From a virus: DNA of 59,006 nt. The stretch covers positions 1 through 59,006 of IMG/VR virus record IMGVR_UViG_3300032770_001058; one strand, given 5' to 3'. How positions within the stretch are numbered: position 1 is the first letter of the stretch; each line of letters opens with the position of its first letter. A model generated the notes under the pieces. It saw nothing but the letters and a program-made list of their open reading frames with translations, was not told the origin of the DNA and did not search any database. Below, one piece after another: positions 25,702 through 33,354 of this stretch. The translations under genes were made by a program, and so were the position numbers.

Positions 25702-26049
25702 CTAAACTCCGGTCGGGGCGCCTTCGGCCAGTTCCAGGCACAGCAGGTCGATCTCGACGTTGCGTTCGTCCTGGTTGACCACGGCTTTAATGTCGAAGGT
25801 GCGCGCGCCAAAGAGGACGCGGTGGTTTGCCTTGATGGTCACGCCCGGCAGGTAGCGGATATTCACGCGGTGCGTGGCCTCGGCCAGGAATTGATTGTCG
25901 GCGTAGGTTTCATCCGCCCGCAGCGTCTCGATCTTCGCGTACACGGTCTGGTAGGTCGTGTACGTGATCTCGCCGCCGAGCGGCTGCGGGTCGGGGCTTT
26001 GGAGCTGTATCTGGCGGCGGCGATCGCCAGCAGGAGTCGGTTTGAACAT
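25702..26049 (-). CDS. Head closure protein (phage head-tail joining, SPP1 gp16-like)
   Basis: 115 residues. GDRRRQIQLQSPDPQPLGGEITYTTYQTVYAKIETLRADETYADNQFLAEATHRVNIRYLPGVTIKANHRVLFGARTFDIKAVVNQDERNVEIDLLCLE is a textbook Phage_H_T_join sequence: R-x-Q at the N terminus, W/Y-A-x-I/V, H-x-V-x-I-R-Y, and F-x-I-x-x-V. It closes the packaged head. The next expected genes (tail terminator onwards) are displaced 4.5 kb away by the Hachiman cassette. Confidence 0.9.
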   Translation of the reverse strand: MFKPTPAGDRRRQIQLQSPDPQPLGGEITYTTYQTVYAKIETLRADETYADNQFLAEATHRVNIRYLPGVTIKANHRVLFGARTFDIKAVVNQDERNVEIDLLCLELAEGAPTGV

Positions 26050-26127
26050 AATCGGAAGTGCTGCGGGCGCGGAGTCGCAACGCCCGCAGCCAGCCGCACC
26101 TTTAAGGACGCGAACAGGTGCGGGGGT

Positions 26128-26982
26128 TTAGACGATGTGGCAGACCAGCGGCGACAGCAGGGCCTCGAAAGCCGGAGGATATTCGCTGCTGTTGGGCAGC
26201 ACGGCATCATCGCCGCGCCGCGCGTACAGGAAGCCGACGTATTGCTTCATCGCCTGGATGATCTCGGCCGGCACTTCGCCGCCCACGAAGGCGAGAGCAT
26301 TGTTCACGCCGGAGGACGCCGCCGGCGTGATCGTGCCGCTCCCGTTCCCATCGACGGCAAGCTTTGCGACCAGACGCGTGCCCGCTGGGCCCGCGCCCGG
26401 AATGTAGATCATTTTGCCGCTGGCCGACTGCGGGAATACGAAGCCCACGATCACACCGAGCGAGCCGTTCGCGATCGACACGTAATCGGCATCGCAGTAC
26501 CCGGCTATGAAGTCGAGCTGCACGCAGCCCGCGGCCAGGCGGCACGGAGGCCAGGGACGCGCCCACGGCGGCAGCAGCCGCGCGGGCTGGGTCTCGCTCC
26601 CCGGCATGAGCTGATAGCCATACATTGCCAGCCAGTCGCGGCCGTAATCGGTCTGCTGCGGCAAATCTTGCAGGTCGCCCGCCGTGTCGACGTACTGGAA
26701 CGAGACGATGGATTGCAGCGGCGGCTTGGGCACGAGGATCTGCGGAAAGCCGCGCCGCATATAGAGCGGATGAAGCGGCGGAAACGAGTCCATCTCGTAC
26801 ATCCATTCCTGGGTGACGAGCGCGCGGTGTGTGTAACTCTCGACTGCCTGGCGCGCGACAACGATCAGAGACGTAATCAGGTCGTCGTCGTAGCTGTAAT
26901 CGACGCGCAGCGATTTCTTGGCATCGACGAGCGCCAGCGGCTCCGCCGCAGGCGGCGTGATCAGGCTAAGTTGCGCTTTCAT
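26128..26982 (-). CDS. Head-tail connector (gp6-like adaptor)
   Basis: 284 residues. LITPPAAEPLALVDAKKSLRVDYSYDDDLITSLIVVARQAVESYTHRALVTQEWMYEMDSFP is the gp6-like connector motif (P-x-s-L-x-x-A-K-x-x-L-R-x-D). The C-terminal AEIIQAMKQYVGFLYARRGDDAVLPNSSEYPPAFEALLSPLV is the other family hallmark. A Gly/Pro-rich segment (about 190-235) enlarges the central part relative to the ~100-residue minimal family, as in many long versions. It follows the small 66-residue gene by 5 nt. Confidence 0.88.
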   Translation of the reverse strand: MKAQLSLITPPAAEPLALVDAKKSLRVDYSYDDDLITSLIVVARQAVESYTHRALVTQEWMYEMDSFPPLHPLYMRRGFPQILVPKPPLQSIVSFQYVDTAGDLQDLPQQTDYGRDWLAMYGYQLMPGSETQPARLLPPWARPWPPCRLAAGCVQLDFIAGYCDADYVSIANGSLGVIVGFVFPQSASGKMIYIPGAGPAGTRLVAKLAVDGNGSGTITPAASSGVNNALAFVGGEVPAEIIQAMKQYVGFLYARRGDDAVLPNSSEYPPAFEALLSPLVCHIV

Positions 26983-26987
26983 GACTT

Positions 26988-27188
26988 CTAGTTCGAGCGG
27001 AACAGGCGGCGCTTACGGCTGGAACTCGCACTCGGATTGGCGGGAACCGGAGCTTCGGCCGCGATAGGCCGCTCCTTTTCAAGTCGCGGATCGACCGCGC
27101 GTCCTGCTTTCAGCAGCTCGCGGGCCTCTTCCGGGCGCATGTCGATGATCTTGCCGGCGTTGATGCCGAACTTCACACGTACGAACAT
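26988..27188 (-). CDS. Small head-module protein
   Basis: 66 residues from MFVRVKFGINAGKIIDMRPEEARELLKAGRAVDPR, ending in a basic Ser/Arg tail. AAAGGAACAACC precedes ATG 27188. Short proteins with this G-x-x-x-D-x-x-P-x-x-A-x-x-L-L-x-x-G-x-A pattern are common between capsid and connector genes of siphophages; the function is unknown. A longer in-frame extension to 27305 is a coding shadow of the upstream intergenic sequence. Confidence 0.7.
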   Translation of the reverse strand: MFVRVKFGINAGKIIDMRPEEARELLKAGRAVDPRLEKERPIAAEAPVPANPSASSSRKRRLFRSN

Positions 27189-27246
27189 GGTTGTTCCTTT
27201 TGCCACGAAGGGCGGGCAAGTTCTCCCGCCCTTCGCGGACTGGCGA

Positions 27247-27729
27247 TTAGGCCGTGACCGTCTCGCTGGAATCGTTAGCGAAGCGCGAACCGGAGAGAAT
27301 CGCAACCGCGCTGGCGATCACCGAATTGACGCCATTGGTGAGCTGCAACTGCACGTAGGGCAGACCCGCGGGCAGGTTGTCGGCATCGACCTCGATGACG
27401 TAGAAGATGTTGTCGTTGCCGGACGGCGTGTAGCCTGCCGCCGTGACCGAGGTACGCGCTCCGAGCACGTCTTTATCGGCACCGGCAGTTTCCTGCTTGA
27501 AGATGTCGAACGGCTGGGCGACGGCGCCATCGCCGGCGGCGTCGGAGCAGGCGTTGAGCAGGACCTTCGTAAATGCGGCTGCGCTGACGCCGACCTGCAG
27601 GATGATGGACGCATGACCGTGCTTCGCCATCTTGAAGCACTGGCCGGCTTTCCCTCCGGAGATATCGATCGGAGGGAGCACGTTCACAACGTGCCCTTCT
27701 TGTGCGGTGTAAAACCCTTTCACTCCCAT
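27247..27729 (-). CDS. Phage structural protein, possible head decoration protein
   Basis: 160 residues. MGVKGFYTAQEGHVVNVLPPIDISGGKAGQCFKMAKHGHASIILQVGVSAAAFTKVLLNAC... then NIFYVIEVDADNLPAGLPYVQLQLTNGVNSVIASAVAILSGSRF. The first and last parts look like beta strands of a virion protein, and the gene directly follows the major capsid gene. A decoration or minor capsid role fits, but I do not recognise the family. Confidence 0.6.
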   Translation of the reverse strand: MGVKGFYTAQEGHVVNVLPPIDISGGKAGQCFKMAKHGHASIILQVGVSAAAFTKVLLNACSDAAGDGAVAQPFDIFKQETAGADKDVLGARTSVTAAGYTPSGNDNIFYVIEVDADNLPAGLPYVQLQLTNGVNSVIASAVAILSGSRFANDSSETVTA

Positions 27730-27797
27730 GGGAGGTTTCCTTTCAAATCAGGGCCGCGTGAAGCGGCCCAGGAATAGAGCAGGTTGAATCCGGGCGA

Positions 27798-29084
27798 TTA
27801 GCCGCGGGCGTCGAGCACGATGAACGGCGACAGCGTGTTGGCGCCATTCTTCGGAGTGAGGGGCTTCTTCCACATCGGCTGCCCATCGGTGCGCAGCATG
27901 AAGCGGAATGCCATCTCGCCCGTCAAGAAGGCGACGTGGATCGAGGAGTCGGCGCGCAGGCCGCCCTTCTTGCCTAGGATGTACTGGGCGCAGTCGGCCA
28001 GCACGATATCGCCCTGTGTGCCGAGTGTGGCGCACTGCTCGATAGGGATGACGGGCTTGTTCATCAGCAGCCCGTACTCGTTCCCTCGCGTGCCCGGCGG
28101 GACATAGAGGGGACCGGTGTACAGGATGGCGCCGCTCGGATTCTGCAGTGCCAAAGGATAGAGCTGCGGTTCCACATCCTGGTTGATGAACCAGGCGGCG
28201 GTCGCGCGGCTGCGCGCGAACATCCGGCTGTACATGTTGAGGATGTTCGTAGTGGATACCGTCTTGGCCGCTTGGTTGTTGTCCTTCGCGATGCTCAGGA
28301 CCGCGCCGGAATTCAGGATGCCCAGAGGCATGCCGGCACCGGAGCCGTTCAGGATGGCATCGTCCACTTTGAAGGAGAACTCATCGGGGAACGCCTTCTG
28401 GATGTAGGCTTCCAGCGCCGGACCATCTTCGAGTTGTTCCTCGGTCGCGTAGCACATGCCGATCAGCTTGTGCGCGATGATCTCCATGTTGCGGAACTTC
28501 GGTTTGGTGCCGACATAGTTCTGCGCCTCGGCCTCCCAATAGGCCTGGATGCCGCCCCAGCGCTGCCCGTCCGCACGGCTGTCTTCATCGACCGCATTCA
28601 TCAGAAGGCGATTCGAAGTCATCGGCTGCTGGTAGCAACGCGATGCCAGGGCGCCCACGTCGTAAGTGCGCTGGATGATGTCGGCTGAGAATTCGGGAGC
28701 GACTAGGAATCCGCCCTCAGCGGGTACGGACTCATTCGCGCCTAACGCGGCCAGCAGGCGCGGATCGGTCATACGGCCCTGAGTGCGGTAGTGCGCTGCA
28801 ACCGCCGTCAGTTGCTCGCCGAGCGAGGCCCACGGTTTCTTGCCCGCTTCCGGGAGATCGGCGCTCGCAGTGGACGCGGCGGGAGCCTTGCGCTCCTGCT
28901 CTTCGAGGAACTCGCTGTTGGCGATGTCCTGGTTGAGCTGTTCGACTTCGACGCGGAGCGCCTGAAACGTAGTGCGCTCCTCGTCCGTCAGAGGCCGCCT
29001 GCCGTTGGCGCTGGCTGCCGTCTGAATGGCTTTCATGGCGTCAAGCTTGGTAGCTTTCGCCTGGAGTAACTGCTTCTTGTTCAT
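27798..29084 (-). CDS. Major capsid protein, HK97 family
   Basis: 428 residues. The first ~100 residues form the helical delta-like scaffold (MNKKQLLQAKATKLDAMKAIQ... ERTTFQALRVEVEQLNQDIANSEFLEEQER), which the neighbouring S49 protease should remove. VPAEGGFLVAPEFSADIIQRTYDVGALASRC starts the mature HK97 fold. Later, AKFRNMEIIAHKLIGMCYATEEQLEDGPALEAYIQKAFPDEFSFKVDDAILNGSGAGMPLGIL is the family's central motif. A signal for a mature capsid of about 320 residues. Confidence 0.95.
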   Translation of the reverse strand: MNKKQLLQAKATKLDAMKAIQTAASANGRRPLTDEERTTFQALRVEVEQLNQDIANSEFLEEQERKAPAASTASADLPEAGKKPWASLGEQLTAVAAHYRTQGRMTDPRLLAALGANESVPAEGGFLVAPEFSADIIQRTYDVGALASRCYQQPMTSNRLLMNAVDEDSRADGQRWGGIQAYWEAEAQNYVGTKPKFRNMEIIAHKLIGMCYATEEQLEDGPALEAYIQKAFPDEFSFKVDDAILNGSGAGMPLGILNSGAVLSIAKDNNQAAKTVSTTNILNMYSRMFARSRATAAWFINQDVEPQLYPLALQNPSGAILYTGPLYVPPGTRGNEYGLLMNKPVIPIEQCATLGTQGDIVLADCAQYILGKKGGLRADSSIHVAFLTGEMAFRFMLRTDGQPMWKKPLTPKNGANTLSPFIVLDARG

Positions 29085-29192
29085 GGATGAAGTTCCTTTT
29101 GCGATAAGGGCGAGAGGGTGGATGTGATAAAGCGAAGGCGTTAGTGCAGGTCTCGACGGAGCTGCTTCACGCCGGGGCGATGGGCTTCGGCC

Positions 29193-29507
29193 CTAAACTT
29201 TGTGCTTGCGCCGGAAATCGGCGGCTGCTAGTGGACAGCGGGGACAAACCTCTTCCAGCGAGCGCGGCTCGATCTGGAGAATCCCACGCTGATAGCAGAT
29301 GGCGACCGCATGGGCGCGATTGGACGCGCCCAGAAAGTCATACAGGTTGCGGACCGCGTTCTTGATCACCTGGTTGCTGGTCGCGAATTCCTTCGCGATA
29401 TCACCGTTTTCGAAGCCTTCGGCGATGCGCGTCAGGATCCGCACCGCGTCAGCGGACAAAGTCAGCCGCTGCGGGTTCACGCGACCCGATTCGAGCCAGA
29501 GTTTCAT
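29193..29507 (-). CDS. LuxR-type HTH DNA-binding protein in the head module
   Basis: 104 residues. RLTLSADAVRILTRIAEGFENGDIAKEFATSNQVIKNAVRNLYDFLGASNRAHAVAICYQRGIL (about 15-78) is a LuxR/GerE helix-turn-helix: L-T at the start, I-A...S-x-x-V-K-x-x-x-x-x-x-x-x-L-G-A-x-x-R. There is no receiver or sensor domain. The C terminus has a Cys pair (EVCPRCPLA). It lies between the protease and capsid genes with 6 nt to the protease stop, so it is made with the structural genes. It may control late transcription or a host pathway; the target is unknown. Confidence 0.85.
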   Translation of the reverse strand: MKLWLESGRVNPQRLTLSADAVRILTRIAEGFENGDIAKEFATSNQVIKNAVRNLYDFLGASNRAHAVAICYQRGILQIEPRSLEEVCPRCPLAAADFRRKHKV

Positions 29508-29513
29508 AGGAAT

Positions 29514-30584
29514 TTAGGAAAGCTGTGCGATGATGAGCTCGCGGTTCAGCGACTCGGCTTCTTCGGCCCCCTGGTTCACGTCGTGTACCAGGTCTTCGCT
29601 TTCTTCAGTGTCGATGGGCGCTGCCGGGACATCGATGGCGTCCGGCTCCGGCTGCTGACCTTGCGGATCACCCATGAATCGTTCAGCGACCGGCGTAGCA
29701 AGCTGGGCTTCCGCCTGAGCCGAAGTCGAGCGGGAGACGCCGAAGCCGGCCAGCACTTCATCCAGAGTCGCAATGCGGTCCACCATGCCGAGCTTTACCG
29801 CCTGCTGCGCGGTAACGGCACGGCCTTCACCAAACCCGTTCCGCACATCTTCGACCTTCGCATTGCGGCCGCGCGCGACCGCGCGGGTGAACATGGAGTA
29901 ATACTCATTGACCCTGTTCTGCATTGCCTGGCGCGCTTCCTCACTCAGCGGCTCGGCGGGATTGCGCTCGACCTTGTATTTCCCGGCCGCGATGAAAGTC
30001 ATCTTCTCGCCCGCCATCTCCAGCGCCTTCGAAAGGTCCTGATGGACGTCGTAGATGCCGATGGAGCCGACCATGCCGGAAGGCGTACACACAAACTCGG
30101 TTGCCGAGCAGCCAATCCAGTACGCAGCCGAAGCGCACAGCGTATCGGCAATCGCGGTGATGGGCTTCTTCCCGCGTGCTCTGTAGATTTCGTCGGCCAG
30201 CTCCGCAACGCCATCGACGGGCCCTCCCGGACTATCGATGTCCAGGACGATCGCGCTGACGGCGGGATTGGCTAGCGCCGCGCGCAGTTGCTTGGCGATC
30301 GACTCGCAGGAAGTTCCGCCCGAATACTCGCTGAACAGGTCGGCGCGATGGCAAACTGTGCCGTAGATCGGGATGACGGTGACGGCTCCAGTCCCGCCCG
30401 TCACCGATTTCGCACGCGCCTGCATCGCCGCGTTCTGGGCGCGCAACTCGGCGAGGACTTCCGCCGAGGTAAAGCCGCCCGAGGCTTTCACCTCCAGGAA
30501 GGCGAGAATGGCGTCCAGCTTTTCAAGCTGGATGGCCCACGGCTGGGCGTAGACGGCGCGCAGAATGCGCTCATAGATTTTCAT
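29514..30584 (-). CDS. Head maturation protease, S49/SppA-like
   Basis: 356 residues. VTVIPIYGTV... SIAKQLRAALANPAVSAIVLDIDSPGGPVDGVAELADEIYRARGKKPITAIADTLCASAAYWIGCSATEFVCTPSGMVGSIGIYDVHQDLSKALEMAGEKMTFIAAGKYK is the S49 protease domain, with the catalytic Ser in CASAAYW and the Lys in the GKYK segment. The C-terminal 100 residues are acidic and Gln-rich and may act as scaffold. It should cut the delta-like region of the capsid protein and itself. Position between portal and capsid is standard. Confidence 0.93.
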   Translation of the reverse strand: MKIYERILRAVYAQPWAIQLEKLDAILAFLEVKASGGFTSAEVLAELRAQNAAMQARAKSVTGGTGAVTVIPIYGTVCHRADLFSEYSGGTSCESIAKQLRAALANPAVSAIVLDIDSPGGPVDGVAELADEIYRARGKKPITAIADTLCASAAYWIGCSATEFVCTPSGMVGSIGIYDVHQDLSKALEMAGEKMTFIAAGKYKVERNPAEPLSEEARQAMQNRVNEYYSMFTRAVARGRNAKVEDVRNGFGEGRAVTAQQAVKLGMVDRIATLDEVLAGFGVSRSTSAQAEAQLATPVAERFMGDPQGQQPEPDAIDVPAAPIDTEESEDLVHDVNQGAEEAESLNRELIIAQLS

Positions 30585-30612
30585 TGTGAGACCCGCTGTC
30601 AGTTGTCAGTTG

Positions 30613-32238
30613 TCAGTTAGTGGTTGAGGAGGGCAGGGCATGGAGCGCTGCCATGGCCGCGAGTTCCCGGGCACCAGCGTCGGCCCACTTTTGCGCGACC
30701 AGATTGCGGTCAGCGACAGTGGCGAGTTCCAGCAGGCGCTCGGTGCAGAATTGCCGCGCGCGGCCGGGCGAGATGCGGAGCACGGCGGCGAGGAAGCCAG
30801 CATGCTTCTCGTAAAAGGCTTCGTAGTCCTGGGGCGGAGCCTGGCGCTGCGCCAGCTTGCGAACCGCTTCCAGCTCTTTGCGGAGACAGCGCTCGGCGTT
30901 TGACAGCAACAGCAGGCGATAGCGCTTGTTTGCATCCGCTGCCAGCGCCTGCTCGCCGGCACTGTTGCCGGGATCGCTCTGGGTCGGGTCAACTTCGTTT
31001 TCGCCCGGTAGCAGCGGCTGAACCGTCGCGCCCAGCTCGGCCCAATTCGCGGGACGCCAATACTTGTCGCCGTCGGCAATCGGGTTCAGGCCTTCCATTA
31101 CGCGCACATCGTTCTGACTCAGCCAGCCGTTCTGGATCGCGATCTGGTAGGCGCCATAGCGCGCGGCCGTATCGCCGCGCATCAACGCCGCCATCGAGAA
31201 TTTCGCGATGTAGCGGTCATCCTGGATGAGGTCACGGTGCAGCGTCTGCTCCCAATTCACGAGCCGCGGCCACAGGCACTCGGTGGCGAACATGATGTTG
31301 AACTGCTCCACGGACGCATAGGTTGCGGTCTTCTCGGTTTCGCCGATAAGGTGGGGCGGCACGCCGAACATGGAGCAGATTTCTATACGGCTGAACTTGC
31401 GCGCGTCGAGCAGTTGCGCGTCGCTGGGCTTGATGCCGATCTCCTTGTAGGTCAGCCCATGCGGCAGGACCGCAATCTTGTGACGATTGCGGCCCGACTG
31501 CGATTCCTGCCAGTCATCGCGGAAGGCGTTCTTATCGATCTTGTTTTTAAAGTTGGCGCCTTCGATGATGCCGCCCGGGCGCGCATCGTTGGCGAAGAAT
31601 CGCGCGGAGTATTCCTGCGCGGCCAGGGCCACGCCGAACACATCGGCACCCAGCGATACCGTGCTTTGACCGACATAGCTGTCATCCGACCAGTTGCGCA
31701 AGTGAAAGACTTCTTCCTGCAACAGCACGCGCATTTGGTTGGTGAGCGGGTCGTTGTACCTGTAGCGCAGTCGGCCGTCGCGCATGATCTCAACCGTTAC
31801 CTTGTCGGGATGGAGTGGAAGCAGTTGAATGGGCCAGCCTCGGCCGTCGAGGATGATCTCGGAATAGGCGTTGCCGCGCAGTTCGAGATGGCCCTGCATC
31901 ATCTGGCGCCACTCGAAGGAAGTCTGCTTTGAGTTGGGCCGGGTGGCGATGAGCTGGTGGATGGGATGTTTGGGCGCAAGATCCTTGCCGCCGTCGTCGA
32001 ACTCGCGATAAATGCCGAGCGGGAACGAAGCGACCAGCTTTCCGATGACGCTGACGCAGGCATACACGCAGGCGATGCGTTTGACCGTCTCCGCAGTGAT
32101 GCGGATGCCCGTCGATGAGCCTGCGCCCACCGTGTAGTACCAATAGTCATCCCAGGGCGCGGGCGCTCCGGACGATCCGCCTTCAGCGTCGGCACGCAGG
32201 CGGGACATGCCCTCAAGAACAGACTGAACTAGGCCCAT
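30613..32238 (-). CDS. Portal protein, HK97 family
   Basis: 541 residues. ITAETVKRIACVYACVSVIGKLVASFPLGIYR, LRGNAYSEIILDGRGWPIQLLPLHPDKVTVE, GIKPSDAQLLDARKFSRIEICSMFGVPPHLIGETEKTATYASVEQFNIMFATECLWPRLVNWEQTLHRDL are the successive hallmarks of HK97-type portals. The C-terminal ~130 residues are helical and Ala/Arg-rich and longer than in HK97; they may form an internal barrel extension. It forms the dodecameric DNA gate. Confidence 0.95.
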   Translation of the reverse strand: MGLVQSVLEGMSRLRADAEGGSSGAPAPWDDYWYYTVGAGSSTGIRITAETVKRIACVYACVSVIGKLVASFPLGIYREFDDGGKDLAPKHPIHQLIATRPNSKQTSFEWRQMMQGHLELRGNAYSEIILDGRGWPIQLLPLHPDKVTVEIMRDGRLRYRYNDPLTNQMRVLLQEEVFHLRNWSDDSYVGQSTVSLGADVFGVALAAQEYSARFFANDARPGGIIEGANFKNKIDKNAFRDDWQESQSGRNRHKIAVLPHGLTYKEIGIKPSDAQLLDARKFSRIEICSMFGVPPHLIGETEKTATYASVEQFNIMFATECLWPRLVNWEQTLHRDLIQDDRYIAKFSMAALMRGDTAARYGAYQIAIQNGWLSQNDVRVMEGLNPIADGDKYWRPANWAELGATVQPLLPGENEVDPTQSDPGNSAGEQALAADANKRYRLLLLSNAERCLRKELEAVRKLAQRQAPPQDYEAFYEKHAGFLAAVLRISPGRARQFCTERLLELATVADRNLVAQKWADAGARELAAMAALHALPSSTTN

Positions 32239-32394
32239 ATGGACTAATCTCTTTAACAGCCAAGACTTGAAGTCTCCGATGAGGTTTTGGTACCGTCAGG
32301 CAGGCTCGGCAGGGGTTTTGAGTGTAATCGCCTGACTACGCCAATCATCTCAATGTCACCGACAAATGGAGCATCCTACGGTTATCGTAGTGTC

Positions 32395-33063
32395 ATGAAA
32401 TTGATGAGGCTCTGCGCAACACTTCTCGTAGGCACGGCCATGCTCTCCCTGGCATCGACAGCCCAGACAAGAAACGGGGCCACGTCTCCCGAACTCCAAC
32501 CAAAGGAAAGCAAATCGCCCAGACCGGGAGCTTTCATCGTCGAGTACTGTGTCGCCGAGGCCGCTACGAACTCGGGTTACGAAAGTGGTCCGCTTCAGAT
32601 TGTTTACAGCGACGAAAGCCGATTTGTTGAAGCGCTTCCGCCTAAGAAGGAAGGTGCAAGGAATCAGGAAGGAATCTCCTACCCTCAACTAGCCGAGGAT
32701 CGGCAAACGATTGGTTGGCTCGAAGATTACGACAACTGTTGTACTTCGTATGCAATTTCCCTCTCTCTTGTGGTGTTTCGGTCTGGATCGATCATCCAAC
32801 GGATCTGGCCGGGACAAATGATCTGGCAATGGATGTTTTTCGACGACGGCAAGTACGTAGGCGTAATATCAGGACCGACGCACGGAACGGACATAGGCGA
32901 ATACAAACTTTACAGCGTTAAAACGGGCCGCCTTGTCGCGGAGGCTAACACCAATGCACAACTGCCAGCGCTGAAAGCCGATGCGCCAGCATGGGCGAAG
33001 AAATTAGACCAGAAGTTAGATCAGCCATCTCGAGCAGACGTAACCCCGCCATGCAAGAACTAG
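32395..33063 (+). CDS. Exported protein of unknown function (cargo)
   Basis: 222 residues on the strand opposite the late genes. MKLMRLCATLLVGTAMLSLASTAQT is a Sec signal peptide, probably cleaved after STA. The mature part has PGAFIVEYCVAEAATNSGYESGPLQIVYSDES, a Cys pair DNCCTSY and PGQMIWQWMFFDDGKYVGVISGPTHGTDIGEYKLYSVKTGRLVAE, which reads like a small beta-propeller or lipocalin-like sheet but matches no family I know. ATG 32395 is chosen because the longer in-frame start at 32287 would bury the signal peptide. It might alter the host envelope after lysogeny. Confidence 0.65.
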   Translation: MKLMRLCATLLVGTAMLSLASTAQTRNGATSPELQPKESKSPRPGAFIVEYCVAEAATNSGYESGPLQIVYSDESRFVEALPPKKEGARNQEGISYPQLAEDRQTIGWLEDYDNCCTSYAISLSLVVFRSGSIIQRIWPGQMIWQWMFFDDGKYVGVISGPTHGTDIGEYKLYSVKTGRLVAEANTNAQLPALKADAPAWAKKLDQKLDQPSRADVTPPCKN

Positions 33064-33153
33064 CTGTCTCGAAATCGCCAAAGCGCTCATTGAGTCTGTA
33101 GCCGACAAAAGGGGCCTTGTTCACAACAGCCCGCAGGATTCCAACTCAAGCTA

Positions 33154-33354
33154 TTACGATAAATCGCTGGGCGGCGTCGGAGGATTTCGCCGTGCTGCAC
33201 CCAACAGTAGCGCAAGCCGAATCAGGCCCGCGCCCGCGACAATCGACGCGACGGCGTGGGAGAAGTGGGCGACGCCGGTGACGATGGAAATGCCGCCGAT
33301 GACGAGCAGAATGTCGGGAACCTCTGGCAGCAGGAGGTTCAGTAATTTCTTCAT
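33154..33354 (-). CDS. Small two-helix membrane protein
   Basis: 66 residues: MKKLLNLLLPEVPDILLVIGGISIVTGVAHFSHAVASIVAGAGLIRLALLLGAARR, two membrane helices and a basic, Pro-rich tail. Its ATG overlaps the terminase stop (ATGA at 33351-33354), so it is translated with the terminase. Function unknown; similar small membrane proteins occur between terminase and portal genes of some siphophages. Confidence 0.7.
   Translation of the reverse strand: MKKLLNLLLPEVPDILLVIGGISIVTGVAHFSHAVASIVAGAGLIRLALLLGAARRNPPTPPSDLS

Noticed and set aside
25624-26991. 455-codon plus-strand frame opposite the connector genes
   Set aside because: Composition is that of a shadow (R, A, V, D rich), and the minus strand holds two clear connector genes.
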